Shown here: positions 10,974-20,290 of the stretch, piece after piece | Layout: every line of letters begins with the position of its first letter | Numbering within the stretch: the stretch's first letter is position 1 | From: Symsagittifera roscoffensis | Lineage: Eukaryota > Xenacoelomorpha > Acoela > Convolutidae | DNA length: 64,000 nucleotides | Direction of reading: 5' to 3' | Assembly (NCBI RefSeq): GCF_963678635.1 | Contig: NC_087067.1 | Coordinates: forward strand, 3,419,072-3,483,071 | The notes under the pieces: generated by a model | The model's input: only the letters and a program-made list of their open reading frames with translations | What the model was told of the DNA's origin: nothing | Databases searched by the model: none | Translations under genes and position numbers: made by a program

Positions 10974-12351
10974 ACTCTACTGGTGAGACGTCTGGACCAA
11001 TCAATAAGTGTCTGAAGGCAGATGAGGCGGAAGACAATTGAGAAGCACTGGTCTCTGTACATACTAGTGACAAGGGTCAATGACCGTTCTTGACAACAAA
11101 GATGAAGAGGATGGGATTTTTCTGCGAAAATTGGTTGAAACGAAAGAAGTCTAAATGGCGGCGAGTATATTTATATTTAAAACTAAGAAAAAACAGACAG
11201 GCCTTCTCTGGTGAAATCACATCGGAAAGTTCTGAAAACACTGGCTGACATCCTAAACACAGTTGAATACCTGAAAATTTGTTGGAAGAAGGAGTATCTC
11301 GAGAACAAGTTGAACTTGTGCATTAACCTCGTGCATTAACAAGTTGAACTTGTGCATTAACCTGCTCTTGGATCACCCAGGATACTGTGAAAAACCAACA
11401 AAATTGTCTCCAACAACTAGTCAAAGACATAGCTGAACGACAACGAGGCGGAGGCAATCAGCAGTAATCCGAGATGAACATAATAAAGCTTAAGAACCAA
11501 TAGCTAGAACTTGACAAAAAATTGTCTTATGTTTTTTTTTTAAAAGCAACAGATGAAAATTCCCTCATTGGCGAAATCCTCCATGAAAAACACGTTCATC
11601 ATATTAAAGTTAAGTGTCAGAGGCCTCTTTTTTAGTACCTGGCGTGCGTGACCCTAGAAGATCTGATGTCAAACAGTAAAGGGAGGCTGGACGGGCAAAA
11701 AACTATTGCCGACGAATTAAAAAGCCCGAGATAAAGCTGAGTTAGGCCTAACTAAAAATCGGAACGCAAAATTTTTGGTGTGTGTGACCCTGTCAGTCAA
11801 TGGAGTCACGGTGATAATGATTTGTCATTAACCATAGGGAAAATTAAGACAATGAAAAACAAGAGTTGCGAGCATCGTGCTGGATGTATATCAAAACTTG
11901 GGAATTGAGAAGGAGCATCAGTCGGGGTGTTCTTAGGAAATGTCGGACAAATTGATGAACTAAGGCTGCACTCAGGCTAGAAGTTCAATAGCAGTCATGA
12001 GATCCACCGTTCTTTAATGAAAGTGGAAAATTTCCCGAAGAAGGCTGATATCAGTACGTCCTTCGAATAAAAGGGATCGCTTGAAACCCTTACTTTAAAC
12101 TGTTCTGCTAAAGGATAAAGGAATCTCTTCAAAACGCTTAATTTAAACTGTTCTGCTAAAGGATAAAGGAATCTCTTCAAAACGCTTAATTTAAACTTTT
12201 CTGCTAAAGGATAAAGGAATCTCTTCAAAACGCTTAATTTAAACTGTTCTGCTAAAGGTTAAAAGAATCTCTTCAAAACGCTTACTTTAAACTGTTCTAC
12301 AGCTTTCTGAGGCATCCCTCGGCAGATTTCATTTGAAATCTTTAGGCTGCC
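10974..12351 (+). repeat. End of gypsy unit 2 and diverged third spacer copy
   Basis: 10974-11922 matches the post-integrase spacer of unit 1. At about 11923 identity to the array falls abruptly from near 100% to an estimated 85-90%. The diverged segment corresponds to unit positions 1-285 and continues, after the nested BEL element, for about 25 bp past 20290. It carries an expanded 48-bp minisatellite. No gene is present. Confidence 0.75.
12094..12285 (+). repeat. 48-bp minisatellite, four copies
   Basis: The unit begins TTTAAACTGTTCTGCTAAAG and runs through GGATAAAGGAATCTCTTC. Four nearly identical copies lie head to tail. The array units at 130-240 and 6090-6200 hold only about one and a half diverged copies, so the repeat expanded in this third spacer. 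Because 48 is a multiple of three it gives a repetitive minus-strand open frame with no coding support. Confidence 0.9.
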
Positions 12352-12754
12352 TGTTGCAACGCAAATATAAAAAAGAGTATAAATGCCTATGCAATTGGCG
12401 TAGTTGGCCGAGCGGCCTAAGCTATAGTAATGACGACTATATAGACATGACAGTTGACGTAGGTTCGATGCCCCCACCTCCCTATAAATTAATATTTTAA
12501 AAAAGGGGGTTATATCCTATTTTGACTGTTTTTGGTTCTATTTGTTTCAAGGACATTACCGACCGGTTCTTGTGGCTAGCTTGCGTTAATTTGTGTCGTA
12601 TGAAGCTGATTATTTGTTGAAATTATGAACATGAGTTATGTGAGTTTTTGGCTTATTAATAAATTAATGACGATGAATGCCTGTATTGCCGAGAATAGGA
12701 GTGAAACATTATTTTCCGAGACGTTTCATCTAGTTTACGGAGATTGAGCGCACA
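12352..12754 (+). repeat. 5' LTR of BEL/Pao element, with internal tRNA-like block
   Basis: Starts TGTTGCAACGCAAATATAAA and ends GATTGAGCGCACA, matching 19839-20285 apart from substitutions and a ~40-bp difference in its middle. A TATA-like AAATATAAAAAAG lies near its start. No TGG primer site is evident just downstream. Confidence 0.88.
12398..12482 (+). other. tRNA-like sequence (Leu/Ser class) inside the 5' LTR
   Basis: The block has TGGCCGAGCGG (12405-12415), a good Pol III A box and tRNA D-arm, and GGTTCGATGCC (12462-12472), a B box and T loop. The A-to-B spacing of 57 bp is about 13 longer than in class I tRNAs. It fits a class II tRNA (Leu or Ser) with a long variable arm. An anticodon-like stem (CTATAGT/ACTATAT) lies between. 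Acceptor pairing is poor (about 4 of 7) and position 33 is not T, so I read it as a tRNA-derived sequence rather than a working tRNA gene. Confidence 0.65.
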
Positions 12755-12882
12755 ATTTGACACCCCACAAGGGACTGTTGTTCACGCATTTGCAAAAAGG
12801 ACTGAAACAGAGTGAAGGGACCGTGAAGTTGGCCGAAACAGAGTGAAGTTGTGCTGCTGTCCGAGCAGTTACCAGTTGACAC

Positions 12883-12990
12883 GATTGTCCAGTTGGCCGA
12901 TTGTCCAGTTGGCCGAGTGTCCAGTTGGCCGATTGTCCATTTGGCCGAGTGTCCAGTTGGCTGAGTGTCCAGTTGGTCGAGTGTCCAAAA
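12883..12990 (+). repeat. 16-bp minisatellite in BEL leader
   Basis: About six and a half copies of GAGTGTCCAGTTGGCC or GATTGTCCAGTTGGCC lie head to tail between the 5' LTR and the first frame. Single TTGGCCGA motifs recur up to about 13070. The core shares TTGGCCGAG with the tRNA-like A-box block in the LTR. The rest of 12755-13381 shows no coding signal. Confidence 0.9.
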
Positions 12991-13381
12991 AACCGAAAGT
13001 CGTCATAGTGAGCAGTTAGAAGAATTGGCCCAAATTCGCCCAGGGCTCAGTTGGCCGAAATTCGGTTGGCCAAAAGCGCCGACAGACGACAGAGCAGACT
13101 GACAAAAGAGCAAACTGGCGCAAAATAGGCCTTTTCGGTTGTCCTGATTGTTGACTTTTGTTCCAAGTGCAGCTGTATTTTTCTCGACACCCGAAGTTTT
13201 TGGATTTTTCCCGGTGTCGCCAGTCTCCAAATAAAAAATGTAAAAAATTTCCAAAAGTTTTTAAACTCCAATTGTGCCATAAATTTTAGGAGTATTCATT
13301 CTAGGAGCTAGTTCCTTGGATCACGCGCTCTGAAAACTTCCCGCTCCGTCCCAGAAGCGCGTCAAAGATACTTGCTTTACA

Positions 13382-13918
13382 ATGCCAGGTTTTAGTTTGA
13401 TCTTTAACGCTAGGGACTCTCAGAAAACAAAACAGTACTACCTTCATCACTACTTGTCTCACCGTAACGACTTTGTAATTTGGCACGACGCCATTAAGAA
13501 CTCGATAAGTAGGCACCGCGGCAACAATAACCGCAAGCTGAGTAGTGAGCAACTTGTCAGTTTGTTATTTAGGTAGAGGACAAATATTTGTGCGATCGTA
13601 TACTGTAGACGGTACGAAACCGAGGTTATAGCGGAAAGTTTAGTTTCAACAGGTATTCTCGTTCTGAACGTCGTCAAAGACTTTATCTCTAAGCGTAAGG
13701 CTAAAGACCAGGTACTAATTGAGCAGTACAAAGAGCTTCGCCGGCCTCCTTCCCTTGAGTTAAAGACTCTCCTCCTTCTAAGGCGTTATAGCGCTAATCT
13801 TAACATCCTTAAGACTTGTAAGAAGCGGAACCGCTTACCACTCAAAGCTCGAAAAGCTATAAAAAATAGGCTTCAGGCAGAAGCTTTGACATGTCAACCT
13901 CCCCATCTTGTAAACTAA
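13382..13918 (+). pseudogene. Basic leader frame of unknown function in BEL element
   Basis: From ATG 13382 one frame runs 178 codons to TAA 13916-13918, broken only by a TAG at 13574-13576. The first part contains HRNDFVIWHDAIKNSIS and RGNNNRKLSSEQL. The part after the TAG contains CAIVYCRRYETE, a Leu/Val stretch and Lys/Arg-rich segments such as KDFISKRKAKD. Uninterrupted, protein-like content on both sides argues that this was one protein of about 20 kDa. I do not recognise the domain with certainty and assign no function. It sits upstream of gag inside the LTR element. Confidence 0.5.
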
Positions 13919-14017
13919 TGTCTATATGTTAATGCAAATTTAGTTACGTACCAAAACAGTATCTCATTTTATTATTTGTTTTCTCTTTGGTGAGCATCCG
14001 TAAAATATTGTCAAATT

Positions 14018-14296
14018 GTGAAAAACATGGACAAAAAATTCCAAAGTAAGATACGCAAATTATTTGAAACCCGTCTAAATCTAGAAAATGAGCTGCTGAA
14101 AGGTCACTCATTATTACTTGAGTACATTGAGAACAACAGTCGCACCACGAAAATTGATAATGCTGTTTACAAATGTAAAATTGCGTTGGAAAAAAATGTT
14201 GACGTAAATGAGCAATTAATTAGTTTAGCGGGAAAACGAAAAACCCTGAAAAAATTATTGCTCAGCAAGACCTTTTTCAGGGTTACATTAAAGTAA
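14018..14296 (+). pseudogene. BEL/Pao gag, N-terminal coiled-coil part
   Basis: The 92-codon frame is charged and Leu/Lys/Glu rich with heptad-like spacing (ETRLNLENELLKG, VDVNEQLISLAGK), as in the helical start of BEL/Pao gag. It ends at 14296. About 350 bp with stops separates it from the next recognisable gag segment, suggesting decay of the linker. Assignment rests on position and composition rather than a motif. Confidence 0.5.
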
Positions 14297-14647
14297 TGAA
14301 CAATAACGAAATGAACAATAAAGTAATGCATGAAGCTCAGAGTTACAAGATGAGCCTCGTCATTTTCTGCAGCCGGCATTACAGGGAGCAAGGGAACTTT
14401 ACAACAAACTAGGTCTGAGACATCCTCACTCTCGCTCAAAACAAGAGATTCAAAAGCACGAGTATCTGAAAACAGGTCTAAGGTCTCTAATAAGTCTAAG
14501 GATAGTAGAAAGCTTGATTCACAAAAGTCTGATAAATCTGCTTCCACTCGTCATACGTCGACAAATCGCACTATGTGATCAAATGAGAAATGGCATGAGT
14601 TAGCTTTAGTAAAACGACGCCATGAGGAGCTGGAAAGGCAGTATCAA

Positions 14648-15049
14648 GTGTCTATAGGACTTAAAGAGCAAGAGAACCGTCTTAAGATTGAACAAAGTCA
14701 ATTGGAACTAGAGCAATTGGCTGAACGTCATAAAAAGCAACTAATTAAAATGGAAAGGAAAGCGTTTGAATTTGAGGATAATTCATCTGAGGTTAGCGAG
14801 AAGGTAGCGGAAAGTAACTCGGTAGGAGTAAGTCAACCTATTTCAAAAGTAGCAACCGATCGGACTAATGATTGGGTAGACTCTGTTAGTTCACAGGCAA
14901 CTCCTGACGGTGCTAGTTCGCTAGGTTTGCTGGCCTTCATTCCTGTACCAATTTCGTCAGATCCGACTACTTCCGCCAACCTCGCTCATGCAATAAACAC
15001 AAGTTATAGTCAACACAAGAGCCGAAATGGCGGAATTATTGATGCATAG
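14648..15049 (+). pseudogene. BEL/Pao gag, charged coiled-coil segment
   Basis: The segment begins with a Gln/Glu/Leu-rich helix (KEQENRLKIEQSQLELEQ, then ERHKKQLIKMERKAFEFE) followed by a Ser/Thr/Val-rich, probably disordered stretch. In BEL/Pao gag such a coiled coil precedes the DUF1759 capsid-like region. That region starts in an overlapping frame at 15027, so a frameshift near 15030-15050 separates the two. Confidence 0.6.
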
Positions 15050-16370
15050 CCGCAAAGATCATCTTCCTGAATGGAAATCAGCCCAGTTTGACGGCAACCC
15101 GTTAAAATGGCACGAATGGTTTGGTCAGTTTAAGTCCACCGTTGATTCTGCTGTTCTCATCGTTGATACGAAACTGAAATACTTAAAAACACTCGTCACG
15201 GGTAAAGCAAAAACCGCAATTCCGGAGTTTAGTTATAGTCGCGTTAGGTACAAGGATGCACTGACCACCTTGCAACGGAAGTTTGTGCAACCACACGCTT
15301 TTGTTGGTGCGCATCCTAATAAACTGAATACTTTTCCTCCATTTAAGATGCACAATTCGGAAAATATCATTAGTTTTTCCTCTGCCATATCTGGCCTCGT
15401 AGCAGTTTTCAAATCATTGTCATTTAACGATGATCTGAAGAGTGTTAACATGTTAAACCAAGCTGTCAGTAAACTTCCGCCTAACCTCAAGGAAGCTTGG
15501 TCAATGCATAATGTTAGGCATAATTGGCAGCGCTCAACCCTCCTAGATTTTAAAAATTGGTTGAAAGAAAAGGCCGAGGGGCATGAGAGGCTACGTGTAC
15601 TTAACTCTAAGGCAAAAAACGAGGAACCAGTTAAGCCAAAAACAACCAAAGTTTTTGCAGCAAACACCAAGGTAACTAGTAAAGCACAGAATAAATCTAA
15701 GTTTCCGCTGTTCGTTTTGTGTAAGGGTATTTATGCATTGTGGAACTGTGCTGTTTTCAAGAAAAAGAATGCTACTCAGCGAGCAAAACAAGTAGCTGAA
15801 CAGAAACTTTGCTTCGCTTGCCTCAATGGCAATCATAGTTTCCGGCAATATTCTAGAGCTAAAAAGTGCCCGAATCTAGATTGCGATAGCACACATAATG
15901 TCTTGCTCCATGGAGCCGAAAAAATATTTCCTCGGAAAGAAAATTCAAATGTCTCAAATAAGGCTGGAACAAACAAATCCAAGGAGAATACAAACCTTTC
16001 CACCCATGCCGCTGTTAGTGATGTACATGGCATTGAATCGTCTAAAGGGTTGTTGCCAATTGCAACACTTGGTGTATCCTCGGATGTAACCAGTCTCCTG
16101 GCGTTGTTTCTTTGTGATAGTGCATCGACTCACTCTTGGGTGTCTTCGTCACTCGTTAACCGTCTGGGCTTATGAGGGGAGCCCGTTAACTTGTCAATTA
16201 GTGGTTTCAATTCAACCACCGTTGTTGAGACTCAGAGGGTCAAGTTTACAGTTTCCTCCGAGCCAAATAATAGTGAATTCGTATTCCCTCTGTGTGCATA
16301 TGTTAAAGATAATATTCGGATTGGTTCCGAACTAATCAATATTGCTGATTTGCAGAATAAATATCCATAA
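15027..16370 (+). pseudogene. BEL/Pao gag (DUF1759-type) and aspartic protease
   Basis: Residues near the start read LPEWKSAQFDGNPLKWHEWF, the signature opening of DUF1759 gag. The helical capsid-like domain follows. A Cys-rich region (CFACLNGNHSFRQYS, then CPNLDCDSTHNVLLHG) matches the zinc-binding part before the protease. The protease starts near 16050 with LFLCDSASTHSWV, where the usual D-[ST]-G reads Asp-Ser-Ala. A TGA at 16173-16175 interrupts the frame. Similar sequence (NLSISGFNSTT…) continues in frame to about 16370. Confidence 0.82.
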
Positions 16371-16690
16371 TTAGCACTATTAAGCCCACTCAATATACTT
16401 ATGAGGACGTTGAAAATTAATATAGGACAAGACTACTACCACACCGTTAGATCCATTGAGTTCATCTTGTGAGATGAGAATAACTCACCGTGTTCCGTTC
16501 GCCTAACGATAGGTTGGGTCATAAGTTTCTACTTCTTCGTGTTTCAAGTGTGTTGTTGAAGATTCTTTTTTGACCGACCAGATAAAATCCTGGTACGAGT
16601 TGGAATCTCATGGTGCTTTCAAACATGTCGATGCCCCTTCCGCCGCGGATAAAGATGCTTTATCCATCCTAAATTCTGAAACCGTTCACA

Positions 16691-17510
16691 ATGGCGATGC
16701 TTGTGCCTATGCTTTGGATTGATAGTAATGTCAGTCTACCAAACAACTATTACCCGTCACTCGCCCAATTTAAAACATTGGAGAGAAGCTTAAGTAAAGA
16801 CCCTGAACTGCGCGAAAGATACGCAGACACAATAAGAGAGGACATTAGGAAAGGCTATGTCGTTACAGTCGAACCGCATGATCCACGTAAGCGTTCCGAT
16901 CGCGCGAGTGGTATCTTCCGTGCCATCCCGTCGTAAATCCGAACAAACCGGGTAAGGTGCGCCGAGTCCTGAAAGAGGCTTCTAAATTTCACGGCACATC
17001 CTTAAATAAGTCCCTTTTGGTGGGTCCGGACCTACTCCAAAATTTAATTTTTGCACTTTTGCGATTCCGTCAACACAAGTACGCCGCCTCTGCGGATATA
17101 GAGGATCTGTTTCTCCAGGTAGAAGTCCTCGCCCGCGATCAAATATCATTCCGTTTTTTTTCTGGCGGGAGGATACCACTTCCGATGTGGTAGTTCATCA
17201 GTACACTCGCCATATATTCGGCGCACGGGATGCGCCTACGTGCGCCAGTTTCGCGTTGCGAAAAACAGCAACTAATAATATGTCCACATACCCTGAGGCC
17301 GCATCAGTCGTCAACGAAAAATTTTACATGGACAATTACTTGGATTCGTTCGAGAACAAAATTAAAATTAGCCGCGATTTGGTTTCCTTACTAAAGTTGG
17401 GATGATTTATTTGACTAAATTTGTCAGTAATGATGATGAAATTACTTCAGCTATGAAACCCGAGGTTTGCGAAACCTCGTCTTCACCCATCAAGTAAATA
17501 TGCAACGGTG
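16691..17510 (+). pseudogene. BEL/Pao reverse transcriptase, broken
   Basis: Frames at 16691-16936, 16957-17193 and 17187-17405 together trace a BEL/Pao RT. They carry LPNNYYPSLAQFKTLERSL, VVNPNKPGKVRRV, SLLVGPDLLQNL, RFRQHKYAASADIEDLFLQV and YTRHIFGARDAPTCASFAL. The active-site region reads EKFYMDNYLDS, where BEL/Pao normally has YMDD, so the second Asp is Asn. Each segment is in a different frame or ends in a stop, giving at least three breaks. It encodes no working polymerase. 17510-17824 holds heavily interrupted connection sequence. Confidence 0.85.
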
Positions 17511-17824
17511 CCGAACAATCATCACACGTCTTAAGTGTTAGAAGAGGCGTGGACTGTCCTCTCGATAAGGCAATAACTCAACGAATCGTCTTGAGTTTCG
17601 TCTCTTCTGTGTTTGACCCTGTTGGGTTAGTAGCTCCATACACAGTTAGGGTCCGTCTTTTGCTTAAAGATATTTGAAAAATCAGTGGCCAAAGTTGGGA
17701 CGACGAATTGCCGGAAGACATAAGAGAGAAGTTTCTCGAGTGGCAATCCGGTCTCCCTCTCTTAGGGCAATTGACTATTCCCCGTTGCTACTGCACAGAG
17801 CCTGTGGATTAAATTGAGCTCCAC

Positions 17825-18214
17825 ATGTTCGGTGATAGCTCGCAGGACGTTTTCTGTGCGGTTGCGTTTTTGCGTGCGCGACTCTCGAGTTCGCACAAAG
17901 CTCAAATATCCTTTATCTTTGGCAAAGCTCGCGTTGCGCCCATGAAAGCACTATCTATACCGAAGCTAGAGCTTCAAGCTGCTCTGCCCGCCTCACGACT
18001 GAAAGATGATATAATGACAGCCTTTACTGTCAGCATTAACCATGTCTACATGTGGACAGATAGTACAACAATTTTGCAGTGGCTAAACTCCACTGAAAAA
18101 TTGCCTGTATTCGTCGCTAATTATGTAGTCGAAATCCTTGAATCGACCACTATCGATGAAAGGCACCATGTTCTGAGCGTCACCATAATCCAGCTGTTAC
18201 GGGTACGCGGTTGA
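17825..18214 (+). pseudogene. BEL/Pao RNase H
   Basis: The frame opens with HMFGDSSQDVFCAVAF (first catalytic Asp in FGDSS). It continues through FGKARVAPMKALSIPKLELQAA (catalytic Glu in LELQ) and VYMWTDSTTILQWL (Asp in WTDS). These three acidic residues are intact. It loses similarity near 18190, close to a frameshift into the next segment. Confidence 0.85.
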
Positions 18215-18803
18215 TTTCTTCGGAAGCCCTCAAGGATAGCATCTGGGTTATTGGTCCGAGCCTTCTCAGGACTACTGATTGGCCTTTTATAACCGACGAA
18301 CGTGTGATCAACAAAATTCGTTCAAAGGGTCTTTCTTGTGATGTTGATAATTGCTTGGAGACATCATCTTCCTTCGTCACCGATGTCACATCCATCAAAC
18401 ATCCCGAACACGGGTTCAAATGGGAAAGGTACAGTTCCTTTACGAGATATAAAAGAGTAGTCGCTTTTATGTTGAGGATGCTGCCTTCACAAGCATTTTC
18501 GCGGTAAGGACTTACGGATCACCGACCCCACTGAACTTGATAGTGCAGAAAGCAAACTATTTCATCTTGCTCACCGCTGGCAAACCTTTTAAGAATGGTA
18601 GTAAAATTGCCGCATACGCGCCATTTATCGGTCACGCTGGTATCGTTTGTTCCACCGGACGTATCGTGCGCTTAGTGAATACCAATTTTGATACTAAGTA
18701 CCCAATATTACTCGACGACCGACATATCCTAGTTCAATTGTTGGCCCGCAGCCTCCACCATAAGCATTTCGATCAAGGTTTAGATTACATGCGCTCCATT
18801 TAA
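18211..18803 (+). pseudogene. BEL/Pao linker and integrase zinc-binding region
   Basis: Two frames (18211-18507 and 18537-18803) cover the stretch between RNase H and the integrase core. The first includes SIWVIGPSLLR, typical after BEL/Pao RNase H. The second ends with PILLDDRHILVQLLARSLHHKHFDQG, which matches the His-x-His part of the integrase zinc finger. A CVTCRKRKA-like Cys pair is readable near 18868-18890. Frameshifts separate the pieces. Confidence 0.65.
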
Positions 18804-18963
18804 AATATGAAATATGCAATACTTGGGCTGCGTCGACTACTTCGGTCTATCGAAAATCAATGTGTAACATGCCGTAAACGCAAAGCAAGTACCATCCAGC
18901 CTATTATGTTCAATTTACCTGTCTAACGTCTCAGATATAAGCAACCATCCTTCAATCATACAG

Positions 18964-19857
18964 GTGTGGATTACTTTGGACCGCTTTACGTTCCGGTTCG
19001 CAGAAGCACTAAAAAACGATGGGGATTTTTTCACTTGCCTCGCCACCAGGGCTGTACACCTTGAGATTGTTCCATCTCTGGACACGAGTTCTTGTGTCAT
19101 GGGCATTGAGCGGTTCATTGCGTGTCATTGTACACCAAGCACGATCTGGTCGGATAGCGGCACGAACTTCGTTGGCGTGGAAAACGAATTACTTGCCTGC
19201 ATCAAGAGCTGCAATGGCATGGCTCCGACTGTTTTTGCACTTAAAGGTGTTGCTTGGAAATTTAACCCGCCAGGCGCACCCCATCATGGCAGCTCCTGGG
19301 AGCACCTCTTCCGAAGCGTGAAGCGCGTGCTTTACGATATACTAGGCAGTAGGCGAGTCACCGAAGAGGTGTTAGGAACAATGTTCTGCTTAGTTGAGCA
19401 GGCTTTAAGTTCGAGGCCAATCACTCCCGTTAGTACTGATTCACGTGATTTAGAAGCGTTACCCCCAAACCACTTTTTGCTAGGACAAGATGCCACAAGC
19501 TTTCCGTCGCTTTTACCTGGGGAGCACCTCGACCATAAGAAAAGGTACGTGCTAGCGCAGTCATATGCTAACGCGATTTGGTCTCGTTGGCTTCGAGAAT
19601 ATGTTCCCTCACTGAATAAGCGTGTCAAGTGGCACACTCATTCTGACTCCACTCTTAAAACATGCGATCTCGTGTGGGTGATTGAGCCCGATAGTCCGCG
19701 TGGGTACTACCCTATCGCCCGAATCGTCAAGCTACAGGACGGTGGCGCCCGATCCGCCCTTGTTAAGACCGCAACCCGTGAAGTCACTCGGCCGACCTTT
19801 AAGCTCTCTCCGGTTCTTCCTTCTTCATGGGGGGAGGATGTTGCAACGCAAGTATAA
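18964..19857 (+). pseudogene. BEL/Pao integrase core and C-terminus
   Basis: The frame carries [26 protein letters not shown] (catalytic Asp) and GAPHHGSSWEHLFRSVKRVL (catalytic Glu in SSWEH). It continues with LSSRPITPVSTDSRDLEALPPNHFLLG, typical of BEL/Pao. The first Asp (VDYFGP) is in another frame just upstream, showing a frameshift near 18970-19020. The C-terminal part ends in the 3' LTR with CDLVWVIEPDSPRGYYPIARI. Otherwise this is the best-preserved piece of the element. Confidence 0.88.
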
Positions 19858-20285
19858 AACAGAGTATAATTTCATATAAAAACAAGCACAGTTGGCCGAG
19901 CGGCCTAAGCTACAGTAACGCCGACTGTATAGACATGACAGTTGACGTAGGTTCGAGTCCCCCACCTGCCCATGCATTAATATACTAAAAAAGGGGTTAT
20001 ATCCTATTTTAACTGTTTTTTGGTTCTAATTCGGTTCAGCCTTTATTAACGCTGACCGCTAAAAAGAGCAATTTGTCTCAAGGACATTGCCGACCGGTTG
20101 TTGTGGCTAGCTTGCGCCAGTTTTTGTCGTACGAAGCTGATTATTTGTTGAAATTATGGACATTAGTTATGTGAGTTTTTGGCTTATTTATAAATTAATG
20201 ACGATGAATGTCTGTATTCCCGAGAATACGAGTTAAACATTATTTTCCGAGCCGTTTTATCTAGTTTACAGAGATTGAGCGCACA
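19839..20285 (+). repeat. 3' LTR of BEL/Pao element
   Basis: It starts TGTTGCAACGCAAGTATAAAA right after a purine tract (CATGGGGGGAGGA) and ends GATTGAGCGCACA. It has a ~40-bp segment near 20025-20070 that the 5' LTR lacks. It also holds the tRNA-like block at 19886-19970. The integrase frame reads about 15 bp into it. Confidence 0.88.
19886..19970 (+). other. tRNA-like sequence (Leu/Ser class) inside the 3' LTR
   Basis: This is the 3' LTR counterpart of 12398-12482. The A box TGGCCGAGCGG (19893-19903) is identical. The B box GGTTCGAGTCC (19950-19960) is a perfect consensus with the same 57-bp spacing. The anticodon-like stem carries paired changes relative to the 5' LTR (CTACAGT/ACTGTAT versus CTATAGT/ACTATAT), so the fold is kept between LTRs. 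Confidence 0.65.
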
Positions 20286-20290
20286 CTGCC

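Larger units (their letters stand above)
12352..20285 (+). mobile_element. BEL/Pao LTR retrotransposon, complete but degenerate
   Basis: The element is bounded by LTRs at 12352-12754 and 19839-20285 and flanked by CTGCC direct repeats (12347-12351 and 20286-20290). That is a 5-bp target duplication, as expected for BEL/Pao. Removing it rejoins a gypsy spacer sequence (…TTTAGGCTGCCCTCTCAAACC) found intact at about 275-300. Internal order is leader, a basic leader frame, coiled-coil gag, DUF1759-like gag, zinc-binding region, aspartic protease, RT, RNase H and integrase. Many stops and frameshifts interrupt it, so it cannot move on its own. Confidence 0.92.

Noticed and set aside
11995..12228. 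Minus-strand frame with a repeating KRFLYPLAEQFK peptide
   Set aside because: It is produced by the 48-bp minisatellite, whose period is a multiple of three; no protein support.
12398..12482. Functional tRNA gene
   Set aside because: A and B boxes are good but acceptor and T-stem pairing are poor and the anticodon loop is irregular. It lies inside an LTR in duplicate.
13047..13552. Minus-strand open frames over the BEL leader
   Set aside because: Shadows of the minisatellite and of the plus-strand leader frame; no motifs.
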